NCBI RefSeq assembly: GCF_900176415.1
Contig: NZ_FWXO01000003.1
Span: forward strand, 124,001 to 188,000
DNA length: 64,000 bases
Direction of reading: 5' to 3'
Source of the DNA: Cellulophaga tyrosinoxydans
GTDB taxonomy: Bacteria; Bacteroidota; Bacteroidia; Flavobacteriales; Flavobacteriaceae
Shown here one piece after another: positions 8,524-17,522 of this stretch; within the stretch, counting starts at the first letter, position 1, and each line of letters starts with the position of its first letter. The position numbers and the translations under genes were made by a program. The notes beneath the pieces were generated by a model. That model was given only the letters and a program-made list of their open reading frames with translations, was not told the DNA's origin and made no database searches.

Positions 8524-9291
8524 TTAGTGAGAATATACACGAACATAGTCTATTATAAATTTTTGCGGAAAGAGATGGTCATCAATATCATTTCCACCCA
8601 AATTACCTCCTACCGCAGTGTTTAAAATAACATAGAAAGGCTGGTCAAAAGGCCAGTTATTTTTATTTTTAAGAGTGGGATTATAACTAAATAATTCTTT
8701 TCCATCTACAAAAAACGATATCTTATCTGGACTCCAGTTTACTGCATACACATGAAAACCTTCTTCTATTCCTATTATTTCAGTTGTTTTAGTATAGGCC
8801 TTATCGCCAAACTGTTCTTGAAAATGTAAGGTATTAAAAACGGTATTTGGCTTTCTACCAATATATTCTAAAATATCTATTTCCCCTGAACGAGGCCAAC
8901 CTACTTCAGAAATATTACTCCCTAACATCCAAAATGCAGGCCATAAACCCTTCGCTAATGGCAATTTTGCACGCGCTTCAATGCTACCGTATTTAAACTC
9001 TTTCTTGCCCTTGGTTGTTATACGTGTAGAAGAATAATTATTAGCTCCTTTTTTAATATTTATATGCAAAAATCCATCCTTTAATTCATGGTTGGTTTTT
9101 GTATAAATCTGTTTTTCATTATTTCCCCAACCACATAAATTTGGGCAACCATCACCTAATTCAAAATTCCAATACTTTTCATTCAAAGTGGTGCCATCAA
9201 AATTATCTTCCCAAATTAGCGTAGATTTAGATTTGCAACCAACACAAATAAGAAATATGGTGAATGCTTTTACTATGGTATTAAACTTCAT
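8524..9291 (-). CDS. GH16 endo-beta-glucanase (laminarinase-like) lipoprotein
   Basis: Predicted surface endo-1,3-beta-glucanase. Signal peptide with lipobox ending at Cys19 ('FLICVGC'), then a single GH16 domain over residues 25-255. The catalytic E-x-D-x-x-E motif is intact at 137-142 (EIDILE within 'GEIDILEYIG'), with 'WPAFWMLGSN' and the C-terminal 'FIIDYVRVY' typical of the family. It is the last gene of the leftward locus, 4 bp after the GH3 gene, and shares the fold with the longer GH16 lipoprotein upstream. Laminarin is the likely substrate from the GH16+GH3+SusCD context; agarase- or lichenase-type activity is less likely but not excluded. Confidence 0.92.
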   Translation of the reverse strand: MKFNTIVKAFTIFLICVGCKSKSTLIWEDNFDGTTLNEKYWNFELGDGCPNLCGWGNNEKQIYTKTNHELKDGFLHINIKKGANNYSSTRITTKGKKEFKYGSIEARAKLPLAKGLWPAFWMLGSNISEVGWPRSGEIDILEYIGRKPNTVFNTLHFQEQFGDKAYTKTTEIIGIEEGFHVYAVNWSPDKISFFVDGKELFSYNPTLKNKNNWPFDQPFYVILNTAVGGNLGGNDIDDHLFPQKFIIDYVRVYSH

Positions 9292-9295
9292 GCTA

Positions 9296-11560
9296 TTATT
9301 CGGTTACAGAAAAATCGGCTTCAAGTGTAGTTTTTGAACTTCCACCTATAAAAACTTTAAAATCCCCTGGTTCAACTTCCCACTTATTATTAGCCGTATA
9401 AAACTGAAGCGTTTCTTTTGAAATTTCGAAGGTTACTTCTTGTGATTCATTAGGTTTCAAGTTTACCATTTTAAAATCTTTAAGTTCTTTTACCGGTCTG
9501 GTAACACTACCCACCAAATCTCTTATATATAATTGCACCACCTCTTTTCCTTCATATTTACTAGTATTCTTCAAGGTAAAAGAGACAGTTAAAGTATCTA
9601 TATTTTTTATTGATGTAGCACCTAATATAAGATTACTATATTCAAAATTCGCATAACTCATGCCGTGACCAAATGGGTACAATGGTTCATTACTTTCATC
9701 GCTATAATGCGACCAAAAAACAATATCATTTCCTGGATTTGTAGGTCTTCCTGTATTTTTATAGTTATAGTAAATTGGAATTTGACCAACACTTTTAGGG
9801 AAAGTCATTGGTAATTTACCACTCGGATTATAATCACCATAAAGTACCTCAGCAATAGCATTCCCACTTTGAGTTCCCAAATGCCATGCTTCAACTATGG
9901 TTGGAATATTTTCATTTGCCCAATTAATAGTTAAAGGCCTACCATTCATTAAAACCAAAACTATGTTTTTATTCACGGCATATACTGCTTTTAAGAGCTC
10001 ATCTTGTAAGCCAGGTAAATCTAAAGATGTTCTACTCCGTGCTTCGCCTGTTTGAAAGCCATACTCACCTAATACCATTACTACTACATCTTTATTTTTA
10101 GCAGCTTCTACTGCTTCTTTTATTCCTTTTCGGTTGGTAGTATTTATTTTTGTTTCTGTAATAAATGCATTTTTACCAATAGTTAATTCCACTCCTTTTT
10201 GGTGGGTTAAAATATTGCCTGAATATTTTTGTAATCCTTCTAAAACGGAAACAGCCGTATTATCATCTCCTGCAATACGCCAACTTCCTAAAGGACTATT
10301 TTTATCTGCTGCCAAAGGACCAATTAATGCTATTTTTAAACCACTTTTCTTTAATGGCAATAACGAACCCTTATTTTTTAAGAGAACTATAGATTTTTTA
10401 GCAACATCAAGAACTGCTTCATTATTTTCTTTGCTTCCAATAACTGCATTTTCTCGTTCTTCATTGCAATATTTATAAGGATCATCAAATAAACCTAATT
10501 CAAATTTTAATCTTAAAATTCGTTTTACAGCATCATTAATTAATTTAACATCGACCTTGCCTTCGTCAATTAACTCCTCTAAATATTTTACATACACGTA
10601 TGATTCCATGTCCATATCAGAACCAGCATTTACTGCAATACTAGCAGCCTGTTTCCCATCTTTAGCATAACCATGGTTAATCATTTCACCAATAGACCCC
10701 CAATCAGAAACAACAAAGCCATTATAATTCCATTCCTTTTTCAAAACATCACGCTGAAGAAAAGAGTTTCCTGTTGCTGGAATTCCGTTTAATTCATTAA
10801 AGGCATTCATAAATGTTTTCACGTCTGCTTTAATTGCCGCCTGAAAAGGAGGAAAAATAGTATTGTAAAGTGTAGAAGTACCAACATCAACAGTATTATA
10901 ATCTCTTCCTGATTCTGAAAATCCATAACCTGCAAAATGTTTTGCACATGCTGCAATGGTATGTGGCAATGTTAAATCATCTCCTTGAAAACCTTTTACA
11001 CGAGCGTAGGCAATTCTACTTCCTAAATAGGGATCTTCACCAGCACCTTCCATAACCCGCCCCCATCTTGCATCTCGAGATATATCTACCATTGGAGCAA
11101 AGGTCCAATTTATTCCACTTGCAGCACTTTCGGCCGCAGCTACTTCTGCAGACTTGCGAATAGCTTCCATATCCCAACTTGCAGCTTCTGCCAGTGGAAT
11201 TGGACTCAGTGTTTTATAACCATGAATTACATCAAAACCAATAATTAAAGGAATACCTAATCGAGTTTCTTCAACTGCAATTTTTTGCACTTTTCTGACT
11301 TCAGCTACTCCGCGTACATTCAACATAGAACCTACCAAACCTGATTTTAAATGGGCGTATTTGTTTGCTGCATCTCCATTTGTTGGCGCAGGACCAGTAA
11401 CATTCCAAAAACCGTTATACTGGTTCATTTGCCCAATTTTTTCTTGAAGCGTCATTAGATTTAAAAGCGAGTCTACCTTCTGATCTAAACTGTTCTTCGA
11501 AACTTGACTGTTACCTAGGTTTAAGAACAATCCAACACAAATAATTAATTTCAATTTCAT
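9296..11560 (-). CDS. GH3 beta-glucosidase, secreted to periplasm
   Basis: Releases glucose from the non-reducing end of beta-glucan oligosaccharides. An ATG ending at 11587 is possible, but the one at 11560 begins a clean signal peptide (MKLKLIICVGLFLNLGNSQ) and is preferred. With that start it is 754 residues: GH3 N-terminal barrel with 'CAKHFAGYG' and nucleophile Asp in 'GFVVSDWGS' (Asp286), GH3 C-terminal sandwich ('IALIGPLA', 'VMVLGEYGFQTGEARSR'), and a C-terminal fibronectin-like domain ('EGKEVVQLYIRD'). No lipobox Cys, so periplasmic rather than anchored. It has its own promoter upstream and is followed closely by the second GH16 gene. Confidence 0.93.
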   Translation of the reverse strand: MKLKLIICVGLFLNLGNSQVSKNSLDQKVDSLLNLMTLQEKIGQMNQYNGFWNVTGPAPTNGDAANKYAHLKSGLVGSMLNVRGVAEVRKVQKIAVEETRLGIPLIIGFDVIHGYKTLSPIPLAEAASWDMEAIRKSAEVAAAESAASGINWTFAPMVDISRDARWGRVMEGAGEDPYLGSRIAYARVKGFQGDDLTLPHTIAACAKHFAGYGFSESGRDYNTVDVGTSTLYNTIFPPFQAAIKADVKTFMNAFNELNGIPATGNSFLQRDVLKKEWNYNGFVVSDWGSIGEMINHGYAKDGKQAASIAVNAGSDMDMESYVYVKYLEELIDEGKVDVKLINDAVKRILRLKFELGLFDDPYKYCNEERENAVIGSKENNEAVLDVAKKSIVLLKNKGSLLPLKKSGLKIALIGPLAADKNSPLGSWRIAGDDNTAVSVLEGLQKYSGNILTHQKGVELTIGKNAFITETKINTTNRKGIKEAVEAAKNKDVVVMVLGEYGFQTGEARSRTSLDLPGLQDELLKAVYAVNKNIVLVLMNGRPLTINWANENIPTIVEAWHLGTQSGNAIAEVLYGDYNPSGKLPMTFPKSVGQIPIYYNYKNTGRPTNPGNDIVFWSHYSDESNEPLYPFGHGMSYANFEYSNLILGATSIKNIDTLTVSFTLKNTSKYEGKEVVQLYIRDLVGSVTRPVKELKDFKMVNLKPNESQEVTFEISKETLQFYTANNKWEVEPGDFKVFIGGSSKTTLEADFSVTE

Positions 11561-11594
11561 TTTAAAAAAGTTTGGTTCTAGTTGCAAGCAATTT

Positions 11595-11622
11595 CAAATA
11601 TAAGCAAATTAAAAAGGAGCAA
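11595..11622 (-). promoter_or_regulatory. Promoter of the GH3-GH16 pair
   Basis: Minus-strand TATATTTG (11602-11595) matches TAnnTTTG and a TTG (11622-11620) stands 17 bases upstream. It is in the 107-bp gap between the PKD-GH16 gene and the GH3 start, so the two downstream enzymes can be transcribed separately from susCD. Confidence 0.5.
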
Positions 11623-11667
11623 TTAAGATTCATTACATCTTACTCACTCCTTTATGCTCAACTCAAT

Positions 11668-13323
11668 TTATTGATAAACTCTTACGTAATCGATCTCCAT
11701 TGTGGACTGAGAGAAGGCACTATCTATAGCGCCACCTAAATTGCCACCCATTGCAATATTCATGATTAAAAATTGATCCGCGTTAAAAGGCCATGTTTGA
11801 CTATCTTTTGTTGCTGGATTATACGTGTAATATATTTCATCGTCCACTAAAAATGAAATTTCATTAGCCGACCAGTTAATAGAATACACATGAAATTCTG
11901 ATGAAACATTACTCACGGTAACTTCTCCTTTATTAGTAGTATTTCCAAAACTTGAAGGCGTATGAATAGCAGCCTGAACCACATTTTGATTATTACCAAC
12001 ATGCTCCATAATATCTAATTCTCCACAAGCAGGCCAGCTAACTGTTTCAAAATTTGATCCCAACATCCATAACGCAGGCCATGTACCACCACCTTCTGGT
12101 AATTTGGCCCGTATATCCACACGACCATAAGTAAAATCGAATAAGCCCTGAGTTTTTAGTCTGGCCGAGGTATAACTACTTCCACTAAAGTTTTCTTGTT
12201 TAGCTATAATTTTAAGCATGCCATCTTCCACAATTACATTATCCGCTCTGTTGGTGTAATATTGTGATTCATTATTTCCCCATCCGTTTGTTCCTGTGCC
12301 AATATCATAGGTCCAATTGGCAGCATTAGGTGCGCCGTTTGTATCAAATTCATCAGACCAAATTAAATTGGAATAGGTAACATCAACTGTTGGAGGCTCT
12401 GGAGTACCAGCGTCATCTGCTATTAATATAAACCACCAGGTAAACTCAGTATTACCATCTACAGTTCTTAAAACCATTTCATTTGCAGATCTGCTAAATA
12501 TCTGGTATTGATGGTTACCTCCAGTGTAATACCCTAAAAATGCAGTTCCTGACAAGGTTAGTGTTTCAAGACCATCTGGCGCACTTAGTGACCATTGACT
12601 TGTAAAATCATTTAAAGGATAATTTTCTATATCTGCTCCATTTGGAGTTTCATTATGAGCACCTAATTCATTAATTAAATTAACACGACCAAAAACGGTA
12701 CCTGAAGGGTCAACCCCATTGGCATCATTTACGCTGTTAGTAATAAACGTAAAACTACCATCTGCATTAAAAATATACCGATCATCATACATTCCTGTAG
12801 CCGATTTTTCATTTGCCGCCGCTCCGTACCATTCTGTTGGTATATTTCCACCAACTGGTCCTAAACCAAAATGACCGTTAGCTTCAGACTTAATTCTCCA
12901 AGTTCTACTGCCATCAGCAACTAACATTTGCAAAAGATCTTCAGGAGCTTCGTAAGATGCGAAAACCTCAACTTCAATTAATTGACTATTCGTAATGCCT
13001 CCTGCTCCAGTAGCGATCACCATTATGGTATAAGTATTGACGCCTGTAGTACTAAAACTATAAGATGCCTCACCATTCGGAGCAACGGTGGTAACATTAT
13101 TGTTTATAAATTGATAGCTAATAGCATTATCAGCAAATGCTGTAAAATTTACAACACCACTACCATCTCCAAACGGATTAGCAGCATCAGCGCCTACAAT
13201 TTCTACATCTACCACTAAATTAGTTGGTTCTAAAATAGTAGGTAAAATAGGTTCCTTTTCCTGACAACTAATGAACATTAGTAAGGTTAGAAAAACGAAT
13301 GATATATTTTGAAAAAAATTCAT
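11668..13323 (-). CDS. PKD-GH16 laminarinase-like lipoprotein
   Basis: Predicted surface endo-beta-glucanase with accessory domains. Lipobox 'LLMFISC' puts the lipidated Cys at 20. Residues about 36-118 look like a PKD domain ('VNFTAFADNAISYQF', 'YSFSTTGVNTYTI'). Residues about 125-303 form a distinct region I cannot assign ('DGSRTWRI' to 'EFTWWFIL'). Residues 318-551 are GH16 with the catalytic motif E435-L-D437-I-M-E440 in 'CGELDIMEHVG', 'WPALWMLGSN' and the terminal 'MEIDYVRVYQ'. It follows the surface lipoprotein gene by 11 bp in the susCD operon. Substrate laminarin is inferred from context. Confidence 0.92.
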   Translation of the reverse strand: MNFFQNISFVFLTLLMFISCQEKEPILPTILEPTNLVVDVEIVGADAANPFGDGSGVVNFTAFADNAISYQFINNNVTTVAPNGEASYSFSTTGVNTYTIMVIATGAGGITNSQLIEVEVFASYEAPEDLLQMLVADGSRTWRIKSEANGHFGLGPVGGNIPTEWYGAAANEKSATGMYDDRYIFNADGSFTFITNSVNDANGVDPSGTVFGRVNLINELGAHNETPNGADIENYPLNDFTSQWSLSAPDGLETLTLSGTAFLGYYTGGNHQYQIFSRSANEMVLRTVDGNTEFTWWFILIADDAGTPEPPTVDVTYSNLIWSDEFDTNGAPNAANWTYDIGTGTNGWGNNESQYYTNRADNVIVEDGMLKIIAKQENFSGSSYTSARLKTQGLFDFTYGRVDIRAKLPEGGGTWPALWMLGSNFETVSWPACGELDIMEHVGNNQNVVQAAIHTPSSFGNTTNKGEVTVSNVSSEFHVYSINWSANEISFLVDDEIYYTYNPATKDSQTWPFNADQFLIMNIAMGGNLGGAIDSAFSQSTMEIDYVRVYQ

Positions 13324-13334
13324 AGATCTATTTT

Positions 13335-16013
13335 TTAATTATGAAAATATACATTGTCTACATATACCGTATTTGCTCCTGTTGGGGTCCCCACATAAAT
13401 CAATTGAGCAATATGTCCTCTTGTAGTTAATCCAGTAAAATCTGATAATGGAATATCTAAACTTACCCATTGCCCTTTGGCAGGAGCAGTTATATTTATT
13501 TGATGTTCTACATCGTCTCCACCACCATCATAAACCCCATTGGCACCAAAATCGACTAACTTTATACTAAATGAATCAAAATCTGCAGACCAAACATCTG
13601 TATGAAAATGCGTCATTCCACTAGCATCGATGGTCGTTGTAGTTGTTTCAATACCTACAAAATCTAAAGCACCGTATTTTTTAGTGGCATTACCAGCTAT
13701 CATTACATCTTCGAGATTGGCTTGTGACCAGTCTGTTCTCCATGTGTCTACTGCTACGTTGGTGTAAGCATCACTAAACATAGATATTACATTTGCTGCA
13801 GAAACCGAAGGAGTAGGTGCTGCTGTTGTAGGTGCAGTTGCTCCTGTACTACCGCCAGCGGCATTTAAAGTAATGGCATCAAAATAAGAAACAGTTTCTC
13901 CGGTTCTCGCATTAAAATCTGGGAACACCACTAAAAACTCAATATTGGTATTATTTGGATCACCAATTACCCCTGAAAAATCAAATGTTAATTCTTCCCA
14001 TTCATTGGTTTTAGTGTTAGGCACTTTAATCTCTCCTGTTGAGCCTCCTGCGCCATTTGCAAACTTGATTCCTACATCACTAATTACAGATTTCCATACT
14101 TTAATTTTTACCGTACTGTTTGTGGCACTTAAAGTAAAAGGAGTTTGTAAAGGGGTTTCAGTACCTGCCCATGATTGCCCTGCTTGTCTTGCTGTAAATT
14201 TAGCAACAGTTGCTGATGTGTTTACTCCAGATGCATCTGGGTTGGAAACTATTTCTAATGCAGGATTGTCCACATTTTCAAAAATATTCCATAAAGAGCT
14301 TGCTCCTCCTGTTGGAGATTCAAAATTTACTGGAAAAGTTGTTTTACCTGTACCTCCTGTAGAACCACCAGACCCTAAAACTATATCATCCATATAAAAG
14401 GTACCTGCGGTATTCCCAGGCCCATCCACAAAAATAACCATTGTAGCATATTGCCCCGTTGGAACAAAAGCCTCTCCTACTCCTTGACTACCATCTATAT
14501 AACTTTTAGTTGCATTAGTGGCAAAATCAAAGCTCAAGTTCTCCCAACCTGTTCCACCATGTGTTACAACTACTTCATTTTGACGTTCCCCATTAACTCC
14601 ACCTTCAAATTTAAGTAGTATTGGAACCACAACATTTGACCAAAATTTCATAGTGATTGTTTTATTACTATTTGAAAAATCTACTGGCACACCTAAATTA
14701 AATGCTCCACCTTCATAAGCACCACCAGAATTAATTATTGCACCAACTTTTGATGCTACTGTATTTACTCCTGTCAAACTTGGGTTATCTACTACTTCAT
14801 ATTGTGCGCCATTAAATGTTCCAAAAGCATAATCTACTGAGGATATATCGAAAGTAATTGGAAGTTCTAAAGGCAAAGTTGCAGCCGCTTCTTTCACTAT
14901 ATCATCTATATAAAATGTACCTGCGGTATTCCCAGGCCCATCCACAAAAATAACCATTGTGGCATATTGCCCTGTCGGAACAAAAGCCTCTCCTACTCCT
15001 TGAGAACCATCTATATAACTTTTAACTGCATCTGTGGCGAAATTAAAAGATAACTCTTCCCATCCAGTTCCTCCGTGTGTAGCAACAACTTCATTTTGAC
15101 GCTCTCCATTTACGCCGCCTTCAAATTTTAATAATACAGGCAGTGCTACATCTGACCAAAACTTCATAGTTATCGTTTTATTAGTACCACTGAAATCCAC
15201 AGGTGTACCTAAGGTAAAAGTACCACCTTCCCAATTTGCTCCTGAATTTGTGATTGCTCCAACTTTAGAAGCTTCGGTATTTGCACCTGTAAACGCAGGG
15301 TTATCTACCACTTCAAATGATGCTCCATTAAAAGTTTCGAATGCATAATTAATAGCTGCATTATCAAAAGTTATTGGAAGTACTATTGGGTCTGATGCAC
15401 CAGAAATAATTACTGTTTCAGTAATTTCGATAGTAGCTGAACCAGCTCCACGAGCTACAATGCGCACAGTATATTCTCCAGCCTCTGCATAAGAGTGCTT
15501 TACAAATTCACTCGCCATAATGGTAGTGGGCTCTTCGTTCTCTACATCACCAAAATAAATATCATAAACAGTTACATTATTTGCATTTGGAGTTACCGTT
15601 ATTTCAAATGGATTAGTTGGGGTAACATCAATTTCTGCTGTTAAATCTGTTGGAGGAGTAAACGATATTACTACAACTCTACTTAATTCGCTTGTTAATC
15701 CAGTTAATCCAATGGCAACAATACGCAAGGTATATTCACCCTCTGCATATACATGAGAAATAGATTCTCCAGGAGCAGATTTTGTTGCTATTTCATCAGC
15801 TACGTCTCCAAAGTATATTTCGTAAGCTGTAGCGCCAACAGACGTTGGTGTAACGGTTACTGTACCTGTATCATCTTGTGATATATCAAAAATAGATTTT
15901 AAATTTGATGGAGCAGATACCTCTTGTAGCGCGTATGATGTTTCTTCCTTTTCGCAGGAACCTAGCAAGCCTATTGCTATAAAAAACACTAGTAATTTTT
16001 TCATATGTTTCAT
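13335..16013 (-). CDS. Multi-domain surface glycan-binding lipoprotein of the PUL
   Basis: Likely surface glycan-binding protein in the SusE/F position. A longer frame opens at 16058 but would run into susD; the ATG at 16013 (or 16004) gives a normal lipoprotein signal (MKKLLVFFIAIGLLGSC). Then two PKD-like domains ('YEIYFGDV...' occurs twice, in the N-terminal 200 residues), two tandem almost identical beta-sandwich domains of about 172 residues each, a third divergent copy after a Gly/Ser/Thr linker, and a fourth C-terminal domain ending 'NTVYVDNVYFHN'. The sandwich domains resemble carbohydrate-binding modules ('FYIDDIV' ending each). No catalytic motif is seen. Position 20 bp after susD supports glycan capture before import. 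Confidence 0.8.
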   Translation of the reverse strand: MKHMKKLLVFFIAIGLLGSCEKEETSYALQEVSAPSNLKSIFDISQDDTGTVTVTPTSVGATAYEIYFGDVADEIATKSAPGESISHVYAEGEYTLRIVAIGLTGLTSELSRVVVISFTPPTDLTAEIDVTPTNPFEITVTPNANNVTVYDIYFGDVENEEPTTIMASEFVKHSYAEAGEYTVRIVARGAGSATIEITETVIISGASDPIVLPITFDNAAINYAFETFNGASFEVVDNPAFTGANTEASKVGAITNSGANWEGGTFTLGTPVDFSGTNKTITMKFWSDVALPVLLKFEGGVNGERQNEVVATHGGTGWEELSFNFATDAVKSYIDGSQGVGEAFVPTGQYATMVIFVDGPGNTAGTFYIDDIVKEAAATLPLELPITFDISSVDYAFGTFNGAQYEVVDNPSLTGVNTVASKVGAIINSGGAYEGGAFNLGVPVDFSNSNKTITMKFWSNVVVPILLKFEGGVNGERQNEVVVTHGGTGWENLSFDFATNATKSYIDGSQGVGEAFVPTGQYATMVIFVDGPGNTAGTFYMDDIVLGSGGSTGGTGKTTFPVNFESPTGGASSLWNIFENVDNPALEIVSNPDASGVNTSATVAKFTARQAGQSWAGTETPLQTPFTLSATNSTVKIKVWKSVISDVGIKFANGAGGSTGEIKVPNTKTNEWEELTFDFSGVIGDPNNTNIEFLVVFPDFNARTGETVSYFDAITLNAAGGSTGATAPTTAAPTPSVSAANVISMFSDAYTNVAVDTWRTDWSQANLEDVMIAGNATKKYGALDFVGIETTTTTIDASGMTHFHTDVWSADFDSFSIKLVDFGANGVYDGGGDDVEHQINITAPAKGQWVSLDIPLSDFTGLTTRGHIAQLIYVGTPTGANTVYVDNVYFHN
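14382..15366 (-). repeat. In-frame tandem duplication of a 516-bp domain unit
   Basis: Two copies offset by exactly 516 bp (172 codons) inside the surface lipoprotein gene. The stretch starting with GTACCTGCGGTATTCCCAGG at 14401 recurs at 14917 and remains almost identical for over 100 bases; protein identity stays high across the whole unit ('DGSQGVGEAFVPTGQYATM' is identical in both). The high DNA identity points to a recent duplication or ongoing gene conversion. Confidence 0.85.
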
Positions 16014-16033
16014 TTGTCTTGAGTTTAGTTTTA

Positions 16034-17518
16034 TTAATATCCAGGATTTTGATTCCAACGATTACCTGCTAATTCTATTTCTATGGATGGTATTGGAAAT
16101 ACTTCATTTTTTCCTGATGTAAATCCTGTTATTTCTTGCACAGCTCTACCAGTTCTAACCAAATCAAAAAATCTGTGGCCTTCACCTACTAATTCTACTT
16201 GCCTTTCAAGAGCTATTGCATCGGTTAAGGCTGCACCCGTTACCGCTAATTCATGATCTGTATCGCCAAAGGCACGATTCCTTACTCTGTTTATATAAAG
16301 TAATGCTTGAGCATCGTTGCTAGGAGATTTTCTATTATGCGCCTCAGCAGCCATTAATAAAACATCTGCAAAGCGAATAGATCTATAATTATTTGGATTT
16401 GTTAAGTTGGCATCACCAGTGTTTAAATCGCCCTTACGCGAGATATACTTTCTGTTGTAATACCCTGTGTGTTCATACCCTTCAACATAGGCGACATCAC
16501 TGTTTTGAGCAGCCCAAGCTACAATATCCAAAATGGCCGTATCTTTTCTTAAATCTCCAGATTCAAAAGCATCTACTACTTTTTGAGTAGGTACATTAAA
16601 GCTAAAACCTGATTCAAATAAAGGGCCCGAGTAATTTCTAATACCATTAAAACCAACAGCAACATTACCCTCACTACATTGCAAGCAACCAAAACCAGCA
16701 CCTTCAATATCTGTATATTGTACTTCGAAAACAGATTCTATATTATTTTCATTATCGTTTTCGAACATGGTGGTATAATCCGTCAATAAATCATAAGGGC
16801 CTTCATCAATTAATTCATCAAAAACATCAGCTGCTTCTGAAAATTTATTTTGATATAAATATGCTTTCCCTAATAGCGCTAAAGCGGCACCTTTAGTAAC
16901 ACGACCAACTTCTGTTTGAACATAAGGAAGATTATCAGCCGCAAATTGTAAATCGATTTCTATTTGCGCATATACTTGTGCTTTTGGCGTGCGTTCAATG
17001 GTATTTTGATCACCAAAAAGCAAACGTTTATCAACAGCCAAAGGAACATCTCCAAACCATTTTACCAATTCAAAATAATAATAAGCTCTTAAAAAAGTAG
17101 CCTCAGCTATTACTTGTTCCTTGCCAGAAAAATCGGTTTTATCTTTAAATTCAAGAATATAATTGGCTCTATTTACACCTGCAAACATCCATCCCCAAAT
17201 ATCTCGAAGTTGGTCATTTAATGGTGTATGTGTCATATTATCAACTTCCTGTATTCCAGGCACATCAGTAGCACTCTCACCACCAGCTAGCGTATTATCC
17301 GAAGCAATTTCGCCTAACATTACATTCAAGTAAGTAGATTGTAGCAAATCATAAGCTCCGATTAAGGCAGCTTGATAATCTTCTTCTGAATTAAAGTAAT
17401 TTTCAGAATTTTCATCAAATGATTCTACATTAACAAAATCATCACTACATGAATTAGTAACAAGTGCAGAAAACAAAAAGAGAAGTGTATATTTTATGGT
17501 GTTATTTTTCATTTTCAT
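16034..17518 (-). CDS. susD: SusD-like outer-membrane glycan-binding lipoprotein
   Basis: Surface lid of the SusCD importer that captures oligosaccharides. The 494 residues start with a lipoprotein signal whose Cys is at 24 ('SALVTNSC'). Typical SusD/RagB features: 'NYFNSEEDYQAALIGAYDLLQ' near the N-terminus, TPR-like helices, 'AEATFLRAYYYFELVKWFGDVPL', and the C-terminal 'ALTDAIALERQVELVGEGHRFFDLVRTG'. It lies 4 bp after susC, the invariant order of the pair. Specificity (beta-glucan) is inferred from the flanking GH16 and GH3 genes, not from this sequence. Confidence 0.95.
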   Translation of the reverse strand: MKMKNNTIKYTLLFLFSALVTNSCSDDFVNVESFDENSENYFNSEEDYQAALIGAYDLLQSTYLNVMLGEIASDNTLAGGESATDVPGIQEVDNMTHTPLNDQLRDIWGWMFAGVNRANYILEFKDKTDFSGKEQVIAEATFLRAYYYFELVKWFGDVPLAVDKRLLFGDQNTIERTPKAQVYAQIEIDLQFAADNLPYVQTEVGRVTKGAALALLGKAYLYQNKFSEAADVFDELIDEGPYDLLTDYTTMFENDNENNIESVFEVQYTDIEGAGFGCLQCSEGNVAVGFNGIRNYSGPLFESGFSFNVPTQKVVDAFESGDLRKDTAILDIVAWAAQNSDVAYVEGYEHTGYYNRKYISRKGDLNTGDANLTNPNNYRSIRFADVLLMAAEAHNRKSPSNDAQALLYINRVRNRAFGDTDHELAVTGAALTDAIALERQVELVGEGHRFFDLVRTGRAVQEITGFTSGKNEVFPIPSIEIELAGNRWNQNPGY

Positions 17519-17522
17519 AGCA

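Noticed and set aside
10134-10478. 114-codon frame antisense to the GH3 gene
   Set aside because: Lies entirely within a well-supported GH3 coding frame and has no family features.
13945-14397. 150-codon frame antisense to the surface lipoprotein gene
   Set aside because: Caused by the Thr/Gly/Pro-biased composition of the real gene; no start signals or homology cues.
14382-15366. Tandem repeats considered as a CRISPR or mobile element
   Set aside because: Repeat unit is 516 bp, in frame and without spacers or terminal inverted repeats; it is a protein domain duplication.
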